A stretch of 64,000 bases of DNA from Candidatus Protochlamydia phocaeensis (GCF_001545115.1 NZ_FCNU01000011.1:248001-312000), one strand, 5' to 3'; counted from the first letter of the stretch, positions 53,548-61,697 are shown. Made by a program: numbers and translations. The notes: a model not told the origin generated them from the letters alone.

Positions 53548-54012
53548 TCAATTATTGAGTTGGTTTATTTTAAGGAATTGTTCTTTCCAATAATAATTAT
53601 CTAATAAACCTTCAACATTTCTGCCTAATAAAAGATAGCTCAAATAAATAGCCTCGACAGACGCAAGTCCGCGCTCAGGATCCGGGCAATCCAGCTGTCT
53701 GCGAGGATAAGCGGTCCGATACGAGGAAGGCAAACTGCGGTATAAAAGACCGGGGTAATTGCTAAAGGGCTTCAGCATTTTTTCTGCATAGCGCCAAGTT
53801 GCATCTAAAACGAGCAGGCCATGCCTATTCTCCTCAGCCGAGAGCGGAGGCGCATCGACAGCCAATAAAATATAGCCTGTTAAATCCGGCAGGCTTTGAT
53901 AGGGATAAGTCAAAAAAAGAAAGTCCGGTCGCGATTCCAAGCCTCTCAAGCTGCATTTTTTCAAATTTTCAAGTCGATGGCGGATCACGACTGTGGGAGG
54001 AAAAGATTGCAT
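53548..54012 (-). CDS. DTW/Tsr3-like domain protein (SPOUT-type)
   Basis: 154 aa. Contains LLVLDATWRYAEKML (the DTW-type motif, here DATW), PSSYRTAYPRRQLDCPDPER and GLASVEAIYLSYLLLGR, matching the DTW family. Its characterised members are RNA aminocarboxypropyltransferases: TapT adds acp3 to U47 of tRNA, and the related Tsr3 acts on 18S rRNA. Family proteins are usually 180-250 aa, so this is short at the N-terminus and lacks the N-terminal Cys knuckle. A tRNA or rRNA modification role is likely, but the substrate is unknown. Confidence 0.78.
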   Translation of the reverse strand: MQSFPPTVVIRHRLENLKKCSLRGLESRPDFLFLTYPYQSLPDLTGYILLAVDAPPLSAEENRHGLLVLDATWRYAEKMLKPFSNYPGLLYRSLPSSYRTAYPRRQLDCPDPERGLASVEAIYLSYLLLGRNVEGLLDNYYWKEQFLKINQLNN

Positions 54013-54111
54013 TTTTTGCAGTTATTACCTTACTTTAATAAATGAAAGACTTTAAACTCAGTTACAATAGTTTAATGTTCAGCAAGCATAAATTCAAGAA
54101 AGGAATGATTT

Positions 54112-54663
54112 ATGAAAAAAATAGCCGCTTCCTTATTGGGCAGTTCTTTTTTATTAATAGCGACCTCCCTGTTAGCTCAGCCTTATGCCCAGCCGGGCTA
54201 TGGGCAACAAGGGTACGCTCAGCCGGGGTATGCTCAACCTGCAAACTCTAACGTTTACGGAAATAGTCAAATTAATTGGCTAAAAAACTATCAAGACGCC
54301 GTTTCTCAATCACAAGCTACATCAAAGCCTATTGTGATCTTATTTACAGGAACGACTTGGTGCCCTGCTTGCATGAAGCTTGAGCGTGAAGTCTTGACCA
54401 GGCCTGAGTTCGCCCAGGCTGTCGGCAATCGCTTCATATTCTTAAAAGCCGAATTCCCCGATTATGCAGAAGAAGCGGTGATGTCCTCTCCTTACTATCA
54501 CCTGGTTGAGCGCTATAAGATAGAAGCATTCCCAACACTCGTCATCATCAATGCCGGCGGACAGCGCCTTTCTACTGTCAACTATCAAGCTGGAGGACCC
54601 GACGTTTACGCAAGACAATTGATGCAAAGCCTCAATTCTTCTAGCGGCGGCTACTATCGTTAA
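54112..54663 (+). CDS. Secreted thioredoxin-fold protein
   Basis: 183 aa. Signal peptide with core LLGSSFLLIATSLLA, cleaved near residue 22. A repeated low-complexity linker follows (QPYAQPGYGQQGYAQPGYAQ), then a thioredoxin domain with TGTTWCPACMKLEREV: a WCPAC redox pair. It also has the cis-Pro region IEAFPTLVIINAGG. An exported thiol-disulfide oxidoreductase is inferred. In Chlamydia a disulfide isomerase-like gene (CT783) lies near rnpA, comparable to the present position. AAAGGAA precedes the start. Confidence 0.9.
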   Translation: MKKIAASLLGSSFLLIATSLLAQPYAQPGYGQQGYAQPGYAQPANSNVYGNSQINWLKNYQDAVSQSQATSKPIVILFTGTTWCPACMKLEREVLTRPEFAQAVGNRFIFLKAEFPDYAEEAVMSSPYYHLVERYKIEAFPTLVIINAGGQRLSTVNYQAGGPDVYARQLMQSLNSSSGGYYR

Positions 54664-54694
54664 TTGAAATGCCCGATAGAATACATTTAGGAAA

Positions 54695-54738
54695 TATCGA
54701 AGTGAATTCGAAAATTCGCAGGTGAATTCACTTCGATA
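54695..54738. repeat. Perfect hairpin after the thioredoxin gene
   Basis: 15-bp inverted repeat TATCGAAGTGAATTC / GAATTCACTTCGATA with a 14-base loop. No T-run follows. Half-sites of it occur at 24.05, 29.07 and 37.07 kb. Confidence 0.7.
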
Positions 54739-54782
54739 GCATAAACCGTATTAACCGCCCTCATCCCTATCTCATTGCCGGC

Positions 54783-54799
54783 TTTAGGACAGTCTCTAC
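54783..54799. repeat. Repeat end carrying the uvrD stop
   Basis: TTTAGGACAGTCTCTAC: read leftward, GTAGAGACTGTCCTAAA supplies the TAG stop of uvrD. The same TAGAGACTGTC end is seen at 41.04 kb. Confidence 0.45.
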
Positions 54800-56805
54800 G
54801 CAACCCGCCAATCTGTGATGCGGAGCAGCTCTTTTGGAATTTCAAATAAAAAGCGGGACGGACGGCTTGCCATGTCCTTTCCCATGCGCTTGCGTTGTTG
54901 GGCCATACTGATGGTCAAATGCTGCTTAGCCCGTGTAATGGCCACATACATTAAACGTCTCTCCTCTTCAATTCCTGTCTCTTTCAAGCTTTTCTCGTGA
55001 GGGATAATGTGATCTTCCATCCCAACTAAAAAGCAGACGGGAAACTCCAATCCTTTAGCACTATGAAAAGTCAACAAGTTCAAGCGATCGTCTTGCTGCC
55101 GGCTTTTATTGGCTTGCGCCATTTGATTGTCCAAAGTCATATTGGCCAGAAACGCCACTAAAGATCTTTCCTGCTCAGGATGTGCGTTTGCCTGCTCTTC
55201 AAATTCAGCCAAAGCAGAAACAAATTCCTGGACGTTTTCCCACTTAAAGTCCCGCATCTGCTGACTTTTCACCTCTTCCTTAATCGCGCGCTGATAATCC
55301 GTCTCCTGAATCAACCACTTTAACGTATCGGCAAGAGGCTCTTGTTCAAAACGCTGCTTAGCCGCTTCTATTATTTTCAAGAAGTCTTCAATTCCCTTTA
55401 AAGCTTTACTATTGGTAACGAGAGAAGACACCTGAGGACTGCGCTCCGCCACGGCCCTTAGCACCTCCCATAAAGGCTGTTGGACTTGGCGGTTATAAGC
55501 GGTTAAGGCATCCAAACTCTCTTCGCCGATTCCTCTTCTTGGCTGGTTGATAATGCGCAGAAGAGCCTCCTGATCGAGCGGATTGACAATGACCCTTAAA
55601 TAAGCACACAGATCTTTGACCTCCTTTCTTTCATAAAATTCCACTCCTCCAAAGACCTCGTAAGGGATGCCTTGCACCCAGCGATCCCCCATCTTCCAAG
55701 CATGCTTCATCAAAGCGAGCTCAAATTGACGGGAAAGGGCATTGGAACGGTAAAGAATAGCAATATCGCGCCAGCACAAGCCCAAGGTTTCTTTAGCCTT
55801 AACAATTCTTTTGATCACTGCTTGCGCCTCGTCCAGCTCGGTGGGGGCATGAAATACCTCAATTGGCTCGCCCTCTCCCTTCTGACTCCATAAAACCTTT
55901 TGATGGCGCTGCTGATTGTTGCCAATAACTGCATTAGCCGCCCTAAGGATTACATTTGTCGAGCGATAATTCTGCTCCAATTTAATAACGGTTGCCTTGT
56001 CAAAGGCCAAAATATTTTTAACATCCGCTCCCCGCCAACCATAAATTGACTGATCATCATCTCCTACCACACATAAATTATGATACTTGGAGGCCAATAG
56101 AGAGGCCAAGCGATATTGAATAGGATTGGTGTCCTGATATTCATCTATCATGATGAAACGGAAACGCTCTTGATAACGCTCAAGTACATCGGGAAAGCGT
56201 TCGAATAAATCGACTGTCAAACCGAGCAAATGGTCGAAATCGACTGCATTGTAGGCGCGCATGCTTGCTTGTAGGCGTCTGTAGACTTCTTGGGCAAAAG
56301 AATCATGCCAGGCCGATTCCGTTCCGTTTATCTCTTCAGCCTTCAATCCTTTATTTCTCGCTTGCCTAATAGCGGCAAGAGTTGAGGCAAGGGATGGCAG
56401 CTCCCCTTCATGCTGCAGAATATCGCGCACAATCATATTGACCAAGCGCTGGACGTCCTGCTCGTCATATAAGCTAAATTTGGACGTATATCCTAAGCGG
56501 CTGATATCTTGCCGCAGAACTTGCATACAAAAACTATGAAAAGTACATAAGGTCACTTGCTTTGCCGCCTGCCCATCGACAAAAGTCGCCAACCGATGGC
56601 GCATCTCTGCCGCAGCCTTATTCGTAAAGGTCAGCCCCAAGATGGATTTCGGAGAAACACCCAAACAATTCATCAAGTAAGCCATTCGCAAGGTTAGCAC
56701 ACGCGTCTTACCGCTCCCGGCGCCCGCCAAAATTAAGACGCGCCCATCAACAAGTTTGACTGCATGTTTTTGCTCGGGATTTAACGAAGAGAGTTCTTTT
56801 TCCAT
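54796..56805 (-). CDS. uvrD: ATP-dependent DNA helicase UvrD/PcrA/Rep
   Basis: 669 aa SF1 3'-5' helicase, somewhat shorter than E. coli UvrD (720). Motifs in order: Walker A LAGAGSGKTRVL, motif II DEYQDTN, motif III VVGDDDQSIYGWRGAD, motif IV region LEQNYRSTNVIL, motif V TFHSAKGLEFPVCFLVGMED and motif VI RRLMYVAITRAKQHL. Roles are nucleotide excision and mismatch repair and removal of RecA. It is 85 bases downstream of rnpA but uses its own frame. Confidence 0.95.
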   Translation of the reverse strand: MEKELSSLNPEQKHAVKLVDGRVLILAGAGSGKTRVLTLRMAYLMNCLGVSPKSILGLTFTNKAAAEMRHRLATFVDGQAAKQVTLCTFHSFCMQVLRQDISRLGYTSKFSLYDEQDVQRLVNMIVRDILQHEGELPSLASTLAAIRQARNKGLKAEEINGTESAWHDSFAQEVYRRLQASMRAYNAVDFDHLLGLTVDLFERFPDVLERYQERFRFIMIDEYQDTNPIQYRLASLLASKYHNLCVVGDDDQSIYGWRGADVKNILAFDKATVIKLEQNYRSTNVILRAANAVIGNNQQRHQKVLWSQKGEGEPIEVFHAPTELDEAQAVIKRIVKAKETLGLCWRDIAILYRSNALSRQFELALMKHAWKMGDRWVQGIPYEVFGGVEFYERKEVKDLCAYLRVIVNPLDQEALLRIINQPRRGIGEESLDALTAYNRQVQQPLWEVLRAVAERSPQVSSLVTNSKALKGIEDFLKIIEAAKQRFEQEPLADTLKWLIQETDYQRAIKEEVKSQQMRDFKWENVQEFVSALAEFEEQANAHPEQERSLVAFLANMTLDNQMAQANKSRQQDDRLNLLTFHSAKGLEFPVCFLVGMEDHIIPHEKSLKETGIEEERRLMYVAITRAKQHLTISMAQQRKRMGKDMASRPSRFLFEIPKELLRITDWRVA

Positions 56806-56890
56806 ATCAAAATAGCTTGCAAAGGTTGATTAGATAGCCGAAAAGGAAAGAAGGGTGTCAGAATGAACTTTTATTGGCAAGCGGGGAATA

Positions 56891-57229
56891 CTAACCACTC
56901 GCCTGCATGAAATGTGAATCGGCTTGCTGGACAAAATGCCGCAACTCGGAGTGAATATCGGACATGCCAGCTTGATGCGCAAGCGTGCGCGGCTTCACAA
57001 CTAAAGCATAAGGATGGAAATACTGCTGATGACTAAGGCGAAAAGCCTCCCGCACCAGTCTCTTGAATCGATTACGGGCATGGGCTTTGCCAAAACGACG
57101 AGTAACCGTTATTCCTAATTGGGAATAAGTTTTCCTATTGGGACGGATGTCAACAATAATCCATTGGCCAATATAACGTTTGATCCCATGGGCCATGCGT
57201 TGGTACTCGCGACGAGTACGCAAACGCAC
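56891..57229 (-). CDS. rnpA: Ribonuclease P protein component
   Basis: 112 aa as read from GTG 57229. The RNase P protein helps the catalytic RNA trim tRNA 5' ends. RNR-type motif region: ARNRFKRLVREAFRLSHQQ, preceded by ITVTRRFGKAHARN. The family-conserved N-terminal motif (F/L)PKS-x-RL is mostly upstream of the GTG: the same frame continues back to an ATT at 57265 without a stop, giving [10 protein letters not shown]. The true start may therefore be non-standard and overlap rpmH by 16 bases. Confidence 0.9.
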   Translation of the reverse strand: MRLRTRREYQRMAHGIKRYIGQWIIVDIRPNRKTYSQLGITVTRRFGKAHARNRFKRLVREAFRLSHQQYFHPYALVVKPRTLAHQAGMSDIHSELRHFVQQADSHFMQASG

Positions 57230-57249
57230 GGACTTAGGGAATGGATGGG

Positions 57250-57387
57250 TTACACGCGTGTTAATTGCTTGCGCCCGTGTCTACGACGTCTGTTGATAAT
57301 TTTGCGCCCATTTGCTGTGCTCATTCTTTTCAAAAATCCATGCTCAGAAGCACGGCGACGCTTACTTGGTTGATAGGTACGCTTCAC
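57250..57387 (-). CDS. rpmH: 50S ribosomal protein L34
   Basis: 45 aa, found by reading the frame (start GTG 57387, stop TAA at 57250). It begins [20 protein letters not shown] and ends with the usual Arg/Lys-rich [13 protein letters not shown]. An AAGGAAT site lies upstream. Placed directly before rnpA, the standard bacterial order. Confidence 0.96.
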   Translation of the reverse strand: MKRTYQPSKRRRASEHGFLKRMSTANGRKIINRRRRHGRKQLTRV

Positions 57388-57848
57388 GGCTAATTCCTTA
57401 AATTTATCGTTTTAACTTCAGCCATTTGAAATGGCTATTCAAAAGCAACTAGTTAGTTTTGGCTAAAAGAATAATCGGTTTACTTAAAAATTGCAAGCAG
57501 GAAATCTTTTAAATGCACGCATTGACAGACTTTATGAGGATGTCTTAAAATTGCTAATGCCTAGATTCAAGATTTTTCCCTGGAAAACAGTTTATAGGAA
57601 AAGCACTTGAATCTAGGCATTAGCGGTTTTAGGACAGGCAATTCCTGAAGTCCTCATTATATAAAACAATCAAAGCAGATGTTAGGGATTCAGATCGCTT
57701 CGCCCTTCACGCCTCTTCCTTCTCTTCCCATTGACCTCTGTTATAGGCCATCAAATTATTGGAGAAAAAGATTGAAGAAAATTGCGTCTTGCATTATAAC
57801 TAATGCTTACTTTATAACATTTACTGATTAACACTATTAGGAAATCTC
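57388..57848. other. Divergent region between rpmH and rpmJ, containing a hairpin repeat
   Basis: 461 bases without a gene. A perfect palindromic repeat fills 57541-57640. The AT-rich segment after 57750 (ATTGCGTCTTGCATTATAAC then TAATGCTTACTTTATAAC) probably carries the rpmJ promoter. Confidence 0.5.
57541..57640. repeat. Near-perfect palindromic repeat (family A), reference copy
   Basis: Arms GCTAATGCCTAGATTCAAG (57553-57571) and CTTGAATCTAGGCATTAGC (57606-57624) are perfect 19-bp inverted repeats, extendable to 25 with G-U pairs (AAAATT / GGTTTT), around a 34-base loop. It is the best preserved member of the dispersed family. Confidence 0.85.
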
Positions 57849-57986
57849 ATGAAAGTTAAAGCATCGATCAAAGCTGATCCTTCTAAAGGCGATATTCTTG
57901 TTCGCCGCCGTGGACGTCTGTATGTGATCAATAAAAAAGATCCTAACCGCAAGCAGCGCCAGAAAGGTCCAGCTCGTAAAAAATAA
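57849..57986 (+). CDS. rpmJ: 50S ribosomal protein L36 (zinc-free form)
   Basis: 45 aa, read directly: [20 protein letters not shown] continuing to [20 protein letters not shown]. It has no cysteine, so it is the zinc-independent chlamydial-type L36 that I recall from Chlamydia. It sits 10 bases before rpsN, as in Chlamydia. Confidence 0.97.
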   Translation: MKVKASIKADPSKGDILVRRRGRLYVINKKDPNRKQRQKGPARKK

Positions 57987-57996
57987 GGAAAAAAAC

Positions 57997-58302
57997 ATGG
58001 CGAAGAAGTCATCTATTGAAAAGCAAAAGCGCCGCGAAAAACTTGTTCAAATCAAGTGGGAAAAAAGACAAGAGCTGCGCAATAAAGTTTATAACATGAA
58101 TCTCTCCGAAGAAGAAAGAGAGCAAGCTCGTATTGCCCTCAATAAAATGCCTAGAGATTCTTCTCCTACCCGCTTAAGAAATCGTTGCCAGCTTACAGGC
58201 CGTCCTCGTGGATTTTTACGCAAGTTCAAACTCTCCCGTTTAACTTTCAGAGAGCTTGCTTCCATGGGTATGATTCCTGGTGTAACAAAATCTAGCTGGT
58301 AA
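57997..58302 (+). CDS. rpsN: 30S ribosomal protein S14
   Basis: 101 aa long-form S14, without the CxxC zinc knuckle. Ends in [45 protein letters not shown] lies 8 bases before the ATG. It is the second gene of a two-gene ribosomal operon with rpmJ, separate from the large ribosomal-protein clusters, the same as in Chlamydia. Confidence 0.97.
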   Translation: MAKKSSIEKQKRREKLVQIKWEKRQELRNKVYNMNLSEEEREQARIALNKMPRDSSPTRLRNRCQLTGRPRGFLRKFKLSRLTFRELASMGMIPGVTKSSW

Positions 58303-58339
58303 TCCTCGCGTTTTATCTCGGCGATTATCGATCATTATT

Positions 58340-58368
58340 GGATGATGCTTTTTGTATCATCCTTTTTT
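58340..58368 (+). terminator. Intrinsic terminator after rpsN
   Basis: Stem GGATGAT / ATCATCC, 9-base loop, then TTTTTTATTTTT. It begins 37 bases after the stop of rpsN. Confidence 0.85.
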
Positions 58369-58479
58369 ATTTTTATTGATTAAAAATATCTATTTACATT
58401 CCCACAAGTCACGCGTTGCCCATAAAGAAAGGGCTAGGCTATTTCCTCCCCTTTCTCATGTCTATTCTTGTCTAAACAA

Positions 58480-58956
58480 TTATTCTTTATTTAAAGCAGT
58501 CTTTAATGCTGGCAAATCATCTACTTTCTGCCATTGTCCCATTCCTTCGCTCCAAACATAGCTATTTAATTCCAGCAAGCCTGTATTCCACAAGTCCCGC
58601 AAGGCAATTAGGCTGACAGGCCCCATTTGCTGATGATCTTTATCCAAATAATACCAAAGTTTTTCCGCGACTTCGCTTTGTTCGAAAGGAGGAGGGGGAG
58701 TTTTTGGCAAATTCTGCAAATCGGCAGAGGGATGCAAAATAGTCATAGTAGGCTCTCCAGTGTCTTTATCCGTTTCTGAAATAGAAGGGAGGAAGAAGAG
58801 GATGAGAGGAGCAAAAATTCCTAATAGGACGCCTAAAATAAACCAAACTGTGAAGCTTCTTCCTTTTCGGTCCGCATAATAAGCAGTCAAGCTGGCGATG
58901 ATAAATAGAATAATAAAACTGAAAAGCATATGAGTGTGATTAGCTTCAGGAGGCAT
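58480..58956 (-). CDS. Membrane protein with C-terminal GYF_2-type domain
   Basis: 158 aa. Two membrane segments near residues 10-29 (MLFSFIILFIIASLTAYYAD) and 35-56 (FTVWFILGVLLGIFAPLILF). A Pro-rich linker leads to a small domain at about 100-155: WYYLDKDHQQMGPVSLIALR, then VWSEGMGQWQKVDDL. That matches the GYF_2 (DUF4339) family, which is thought to bind proline-rich peptides. The gene sits next to rpsN as an unknown gene does in Chlamydia. Confidence 0.82.
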   Translation of the reverse strand: MPPEANHTHMLFSFIILFIIASLTAYYADRKGRSFTVWFILGVLLGIFAPLILFFLPSISETDKDTGEPTMTILHPSADLQNLPKTPPPPFEQSEVAEKLWYYLDKDHQQMGPVSLIALRDLWNTGLLELNSYVWSEGMGQWQKVDDLPALKTALNKE

Positions 58957-59100
58957 GCGGGTTCCTTTTCGTTAAAGGTTAAGAGGTAGCCTATGACCAG
59001 CCCAATCAGCCAATTCAAGTGATAAAGAACTAGTCAGATTAAAACATTCATGGTAATGTATCTACAAACAGCTGTCAACTCTGCACGAGGAGAATTGGTT

Positions 59101-59586
59101 ATGGCAGATCCTAAATTAAAAGTTGATAAAAAAAAAGTCGATACGAAAGAGTTTGAAATTCCCGAAACTGTTTTTATTCGCGATATTGAAAATAAAGTCT
59201 TTCAATCCATTGTTTTACAGTGCCTATCTCAAATCGAAGGAATCAGCCTAGTTGAAGGTAATTTTATCGATCATCTTTTAGGGCGAAGCGCTGAGGGAGT
59301 CAAGGGGATTTACGCCGAGCAAGACGATAAAAATCAGTCCGTCAATATCAAGGTAGAAGTGAATATTCATTATGGAATTACCATTCCCGATAAAGCGGAA
59401 GAAATTCAGACAAAAATTGCAGAGGAAATCACTAAGCTGACAGGACTGCATGTCTCTTCTGTGCATGTTGTATTTAAGAATGTGATTTCCCCAGAGCAAG
59501 CTGACAAGCTTCAACAGAATCCCACTCAAGGCCCTCCTCCCCTTATGGGATCCAATCTAGGAGAGGAGTACTCGGATGAGTTTTAA
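59101..59586 (+). CDS. Asp23/Gls24-family envelope stress protein
   Basis: 161 aa from ATG 59101, chosen for the GAGGAG site 8 bases upstream; the longer frame from 59050 lacks a good site. Asp23/Gls24 pattern: ENKVFQSIVLQCLSQIEGIS, then VKVEVNIHYG-type VNIKVEVNIHYGITIPDKAE and ITKLTGLHVSSVHVVFKNVI. The family is typical of Gram-positive envelope stress responses, but occurs elsewhere. Its end overlaps the next gene by 11 bases, giving a coupled pair. Confidence 0.87.
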   Translation: MADPKLKVDKKKVDTKEFEIPETVFIRDIENKVFQSIVLQCLSQIEGISLVEGNFIDHLLGRSAEGVKGIYAEQDDKNQSVNIKVEVNIHYGITIPDKAEEIQTKIAEEITKLTGLHVSSVHVVFKNVISPEQADKLQQNPTQGPPPLMGSNLGEEYSDEF

Positions 59587-60166
59587 ATTCGCTCGTTTTC
59601 TCTATTTGTCTATCAACTTTATCTTGGGTACTTTTTTTTTCATTATTGGGGCGTTTGGCATCGCCCTGCCTTGGTCCCGCTTTTTACAAAAAGCAGTCAT
59701 TTTATTTATTTCAGAAAATACAGTGATGCTCTCTCTATTTGGGCTAGGCTTTGCCTTAATTGGGCTTTCGATTGTCATTTATACGCTTTTAAACACCAAG
59801 CGGCGCTATGCAGATATTCGCATAGGAAGCCGCTCTATAGCAATTGACGAGTCTTTAATCGATCAATACTTAAAACTTTATTGGAAAGAGCACTTTCCTC
59901 ATCAGCAAGTCCCATTCACCATTAGTATACGCAAGCACTTCTTACAAGTGACAGCAGAGCTGCCTTTTATCCCCGAATCCGAGCAGCCGCTTTTCTTAGA
60001 GCGCGTTAAACATGATTTTAGCGATCTTTTCAGCCGTTTACTGGGCTATCCGCATGATGTGCATTTTATCGCGAGCTTCGAACCGAGTAAAACAGAGCCC
60101 CCTTTACAGCCCGTCAGAGGCCCTATTAAAACCGCTTATGACCGAGATTCGAGTTCTTTTCCATAG
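59576..60166 (+). CDS. AmaP-like membrane anchor for the Asp23 protein
   Basis: 196 aa. Two membrane segments at about 10-30 (LYLSINFILGTFFFIIGAFG) and 48-70, then a soluble Asp23-like C-terminal half (VPFTISIRKHFLQVTAELPF). The layout matches AmaP, which tethers Asp23 to the membrane in Staphylococcus. The last about 14 residues (PIKTAYDRDSSSFP) are encoded by a dispersed repeat, so the C-terminus seems to have been replaced or extended by a repeat. Confidence 0.8.
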   Translation: MSFKFARFLYLSINFILGTFFFIIGAFGIALPWSRFLQKAVILFISENTVMLSLFGLGFALIGLSIVIYTLLNTKRRYADIRIGSRSIAIDESLIDQYLKLYWKEHFPHQQVPFTISIRKHFLQVTAELPFIPESEQPLFLERVKHDFSDLFSRLLGYPHDVHFIASFEPSKTEPPLQPVRGPIKTAYDRDSSSFP

Positions 60167-60211
60167 GAAGAAAAGCATCTCAAATATAGGCTATTAACCC
60201 AGGTTTAGGGA
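60122..60211. repeat. Dispersed repeat copy inside a gene end
   Basis: CCTATTAAAACCGCTTATGA, CCGAGATTCGAGTTCTTTTC, CATAGGAAGAA, ATCTCAAATATAGGCTATTA, ACCCAGGTTTAGGG. It aligns with 24.11-24.17 kb. The first 45 bases are coding for the AmaP-like protein. Confidence 0.7.
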
Positions 60212-60245
60212 ACGCTCTAGCAAATACGCAAAAGTTAAATCATTT

Positions 60246-61697
60246 TTAATGCGTACTGATTTGATAGAAATGAGGATCATTTAACAGAACGTCTGCGCTG
60301 ACTTCTGCCTGCGCTTGGCGCGCAGCACGCGCAATCAGTAAAGCGGATTGAATTGCGTTCGATAAATGAATTTGATCGATGGAAAAGGGCTGTTCGCTAG
60401 CTGCATTGGCAGCCAATAGCTGCTCAAGCATAGCACATCCTCGTTTAAGGCGCTGTTTATCGCGTTTAATGCCCACATAATGCCACATAATTTGCCGCAA
60501 AAGACGCCAATCTTCTTCAATAATTCCAGCCCCGCCTTCTATCGCATAAGCTGTCTCTTTAATTTCCGGAAAATAGTAGATGAATTTAGAGAGATGCTTG
60601 GCAATATCTTCTGCGCAAGTAAGCGCCCAGGTCAAGCTTTCCAACACGTTGATTGACTCATCGCGGAAGGGATAGAAAAGGCCAGTACAAGCCACTTCTC
60701 CTAAAGCACGCAAGCGCTGCAGACTGCTTTGCCCAGTTCGCTCGGTTGCGATCCCCCCTCCCGTATAGCGGGCAACCGGCACAACAGGCAGAGGATCTTT
60801 TGCAATATTAAAGCCGCGGCTTAAACAATACGCGTCAATAGACGGAAATTTTTCCTTTAACTTGGCAGCATCTAGCATTGTTAAATCAAGCCAGAGATGT
60901 TCAACGCCATTTTTCAATAAAATTTCGTAAATTTGATAGGACAGCTCGCGATGCAATTGAATATCTTCGGGCGGGAGAGTGTGGACCGCATGCAGCTTTC
61001 CCCCTTCTTCCAATAACTCAAGAGGCAAAGGGAAACACGGTTTGTCTTTTTCAAAAAGGCCGATCGGATGAAATTGAATCTGTTCCATATTCAGCAAGCG
61101 CGCTCCCGCTTGCGAAGCGATCGCCATCCCTTCGCCTCTTACCATGCTGGGATGGGTCGAATAGGGAAAAAGAGAGGACGCTCCACCTGTCGCCAAAATG
61201 ACTTCTTTCGCAAGGATTCTTTCGACTTTTTGAACTTCATGATGATAGATGGCCACTCCTAAACAAGTCGGACGCTTATAAATATCGCCGATTTTCTTTG
61301 AATGCTTGTGCAAAGTCAGCAGTTCTATTAAACTATGATTAGCAATCCATTCGACATTGGTAAATTGCCTAAGCTGCTCTTGCAGACATCGGTGAATGTC
61401 AATACTGCCATTGCGATCCACTAAGTAATGGGATTCCAATAATTCATCTATACTGCGGCGGGCCAGCATGGCTAGCTGAGCGCTAGCATGTGCACAACCC
61501 ATTTGATCTTGCCCCCCTTCTTGCAATTTCCGCACTCTTTCTTCCAATAACTCATGCTGAATAAAAGGAGCATGATAAGACCGTTGATCAAAACTGGATG
61601 TCATAAGCGTAACAGGAACCCCTCGCTTAGCTAAAGCCAAAGCAACCGCGCATCCCGCAATTCCCGCCCCTACCACTATGACATCTTTGACCTTCAC
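60246..61697 (-). CDS. nadB: L-aspartate oxidase (NadB-like)
   Basis: 483 aa FAD enzyme oxidising aspartate to iminoaspartate for NAD synthesis. VVGAGIAGCAVALALAKRGV is the dinucleotide loop; LATGGASSLFPYSTHP, GARLLNMEQIQFHPIGL, YTGGGIATERTGQSSL and LGEVACTGLF follow, matching the succinate dehydrogenase/NadB flavoprotein family with a HPxxL active-site region. The N-terminus is divergent from canonical NadB. No nadA or nadC in the window, so the product's use is unclear; a diverged fumarate/succinate-type flavoprotein is possible. Confidence 0.85.
   Translation of the reverse strand: MKVKDVIVVGAGIAGCAVALALAKRGVPVTLMTSSFDQRSYHAPFIQHELLEERVRKLQEGGQDQMGCAHASAQLAMLARRSIDELLESHYLVDRNGSIDIHRCLQEQLRQFTNVEWIANHSLIELLTLHKHSKKIGDIYKRPTCLGVAIYHHEVQKVERILAKEVILATGGASSLFPYSTHPSMVRGEGMAIASQAGARLLNMEQIQFHPIGLFEKDKPCFPLPLELLEEGGKLHAVHTLPPEDIQLHRELSYQIYEILLKNGVEHLWLDLTMLDAAKLKEKFPSIDAYCLSRGFNIAKDPLPVVPVARYTGGGIATERTGQSSLQRLRALGEVACTGLFYPFRDESINVLESLTWALTCAEDIAKHLSKFIYYFPEIKETAYAIEGGAGIIEEDWRLLRQIMWHYVGIKRDKQRLKRGCAMLEQLLAANAASEQPFSIDQIHLSNAIQSALLIARAARQAQAEVSADVLLNDPHFYQISTH

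Noticed and set aside
57119-57373. 84-aa reading frame on the plus strand over rnpA/rpmH
   Set aside because: Antisense shadow of two real genes (RnpA and L34).
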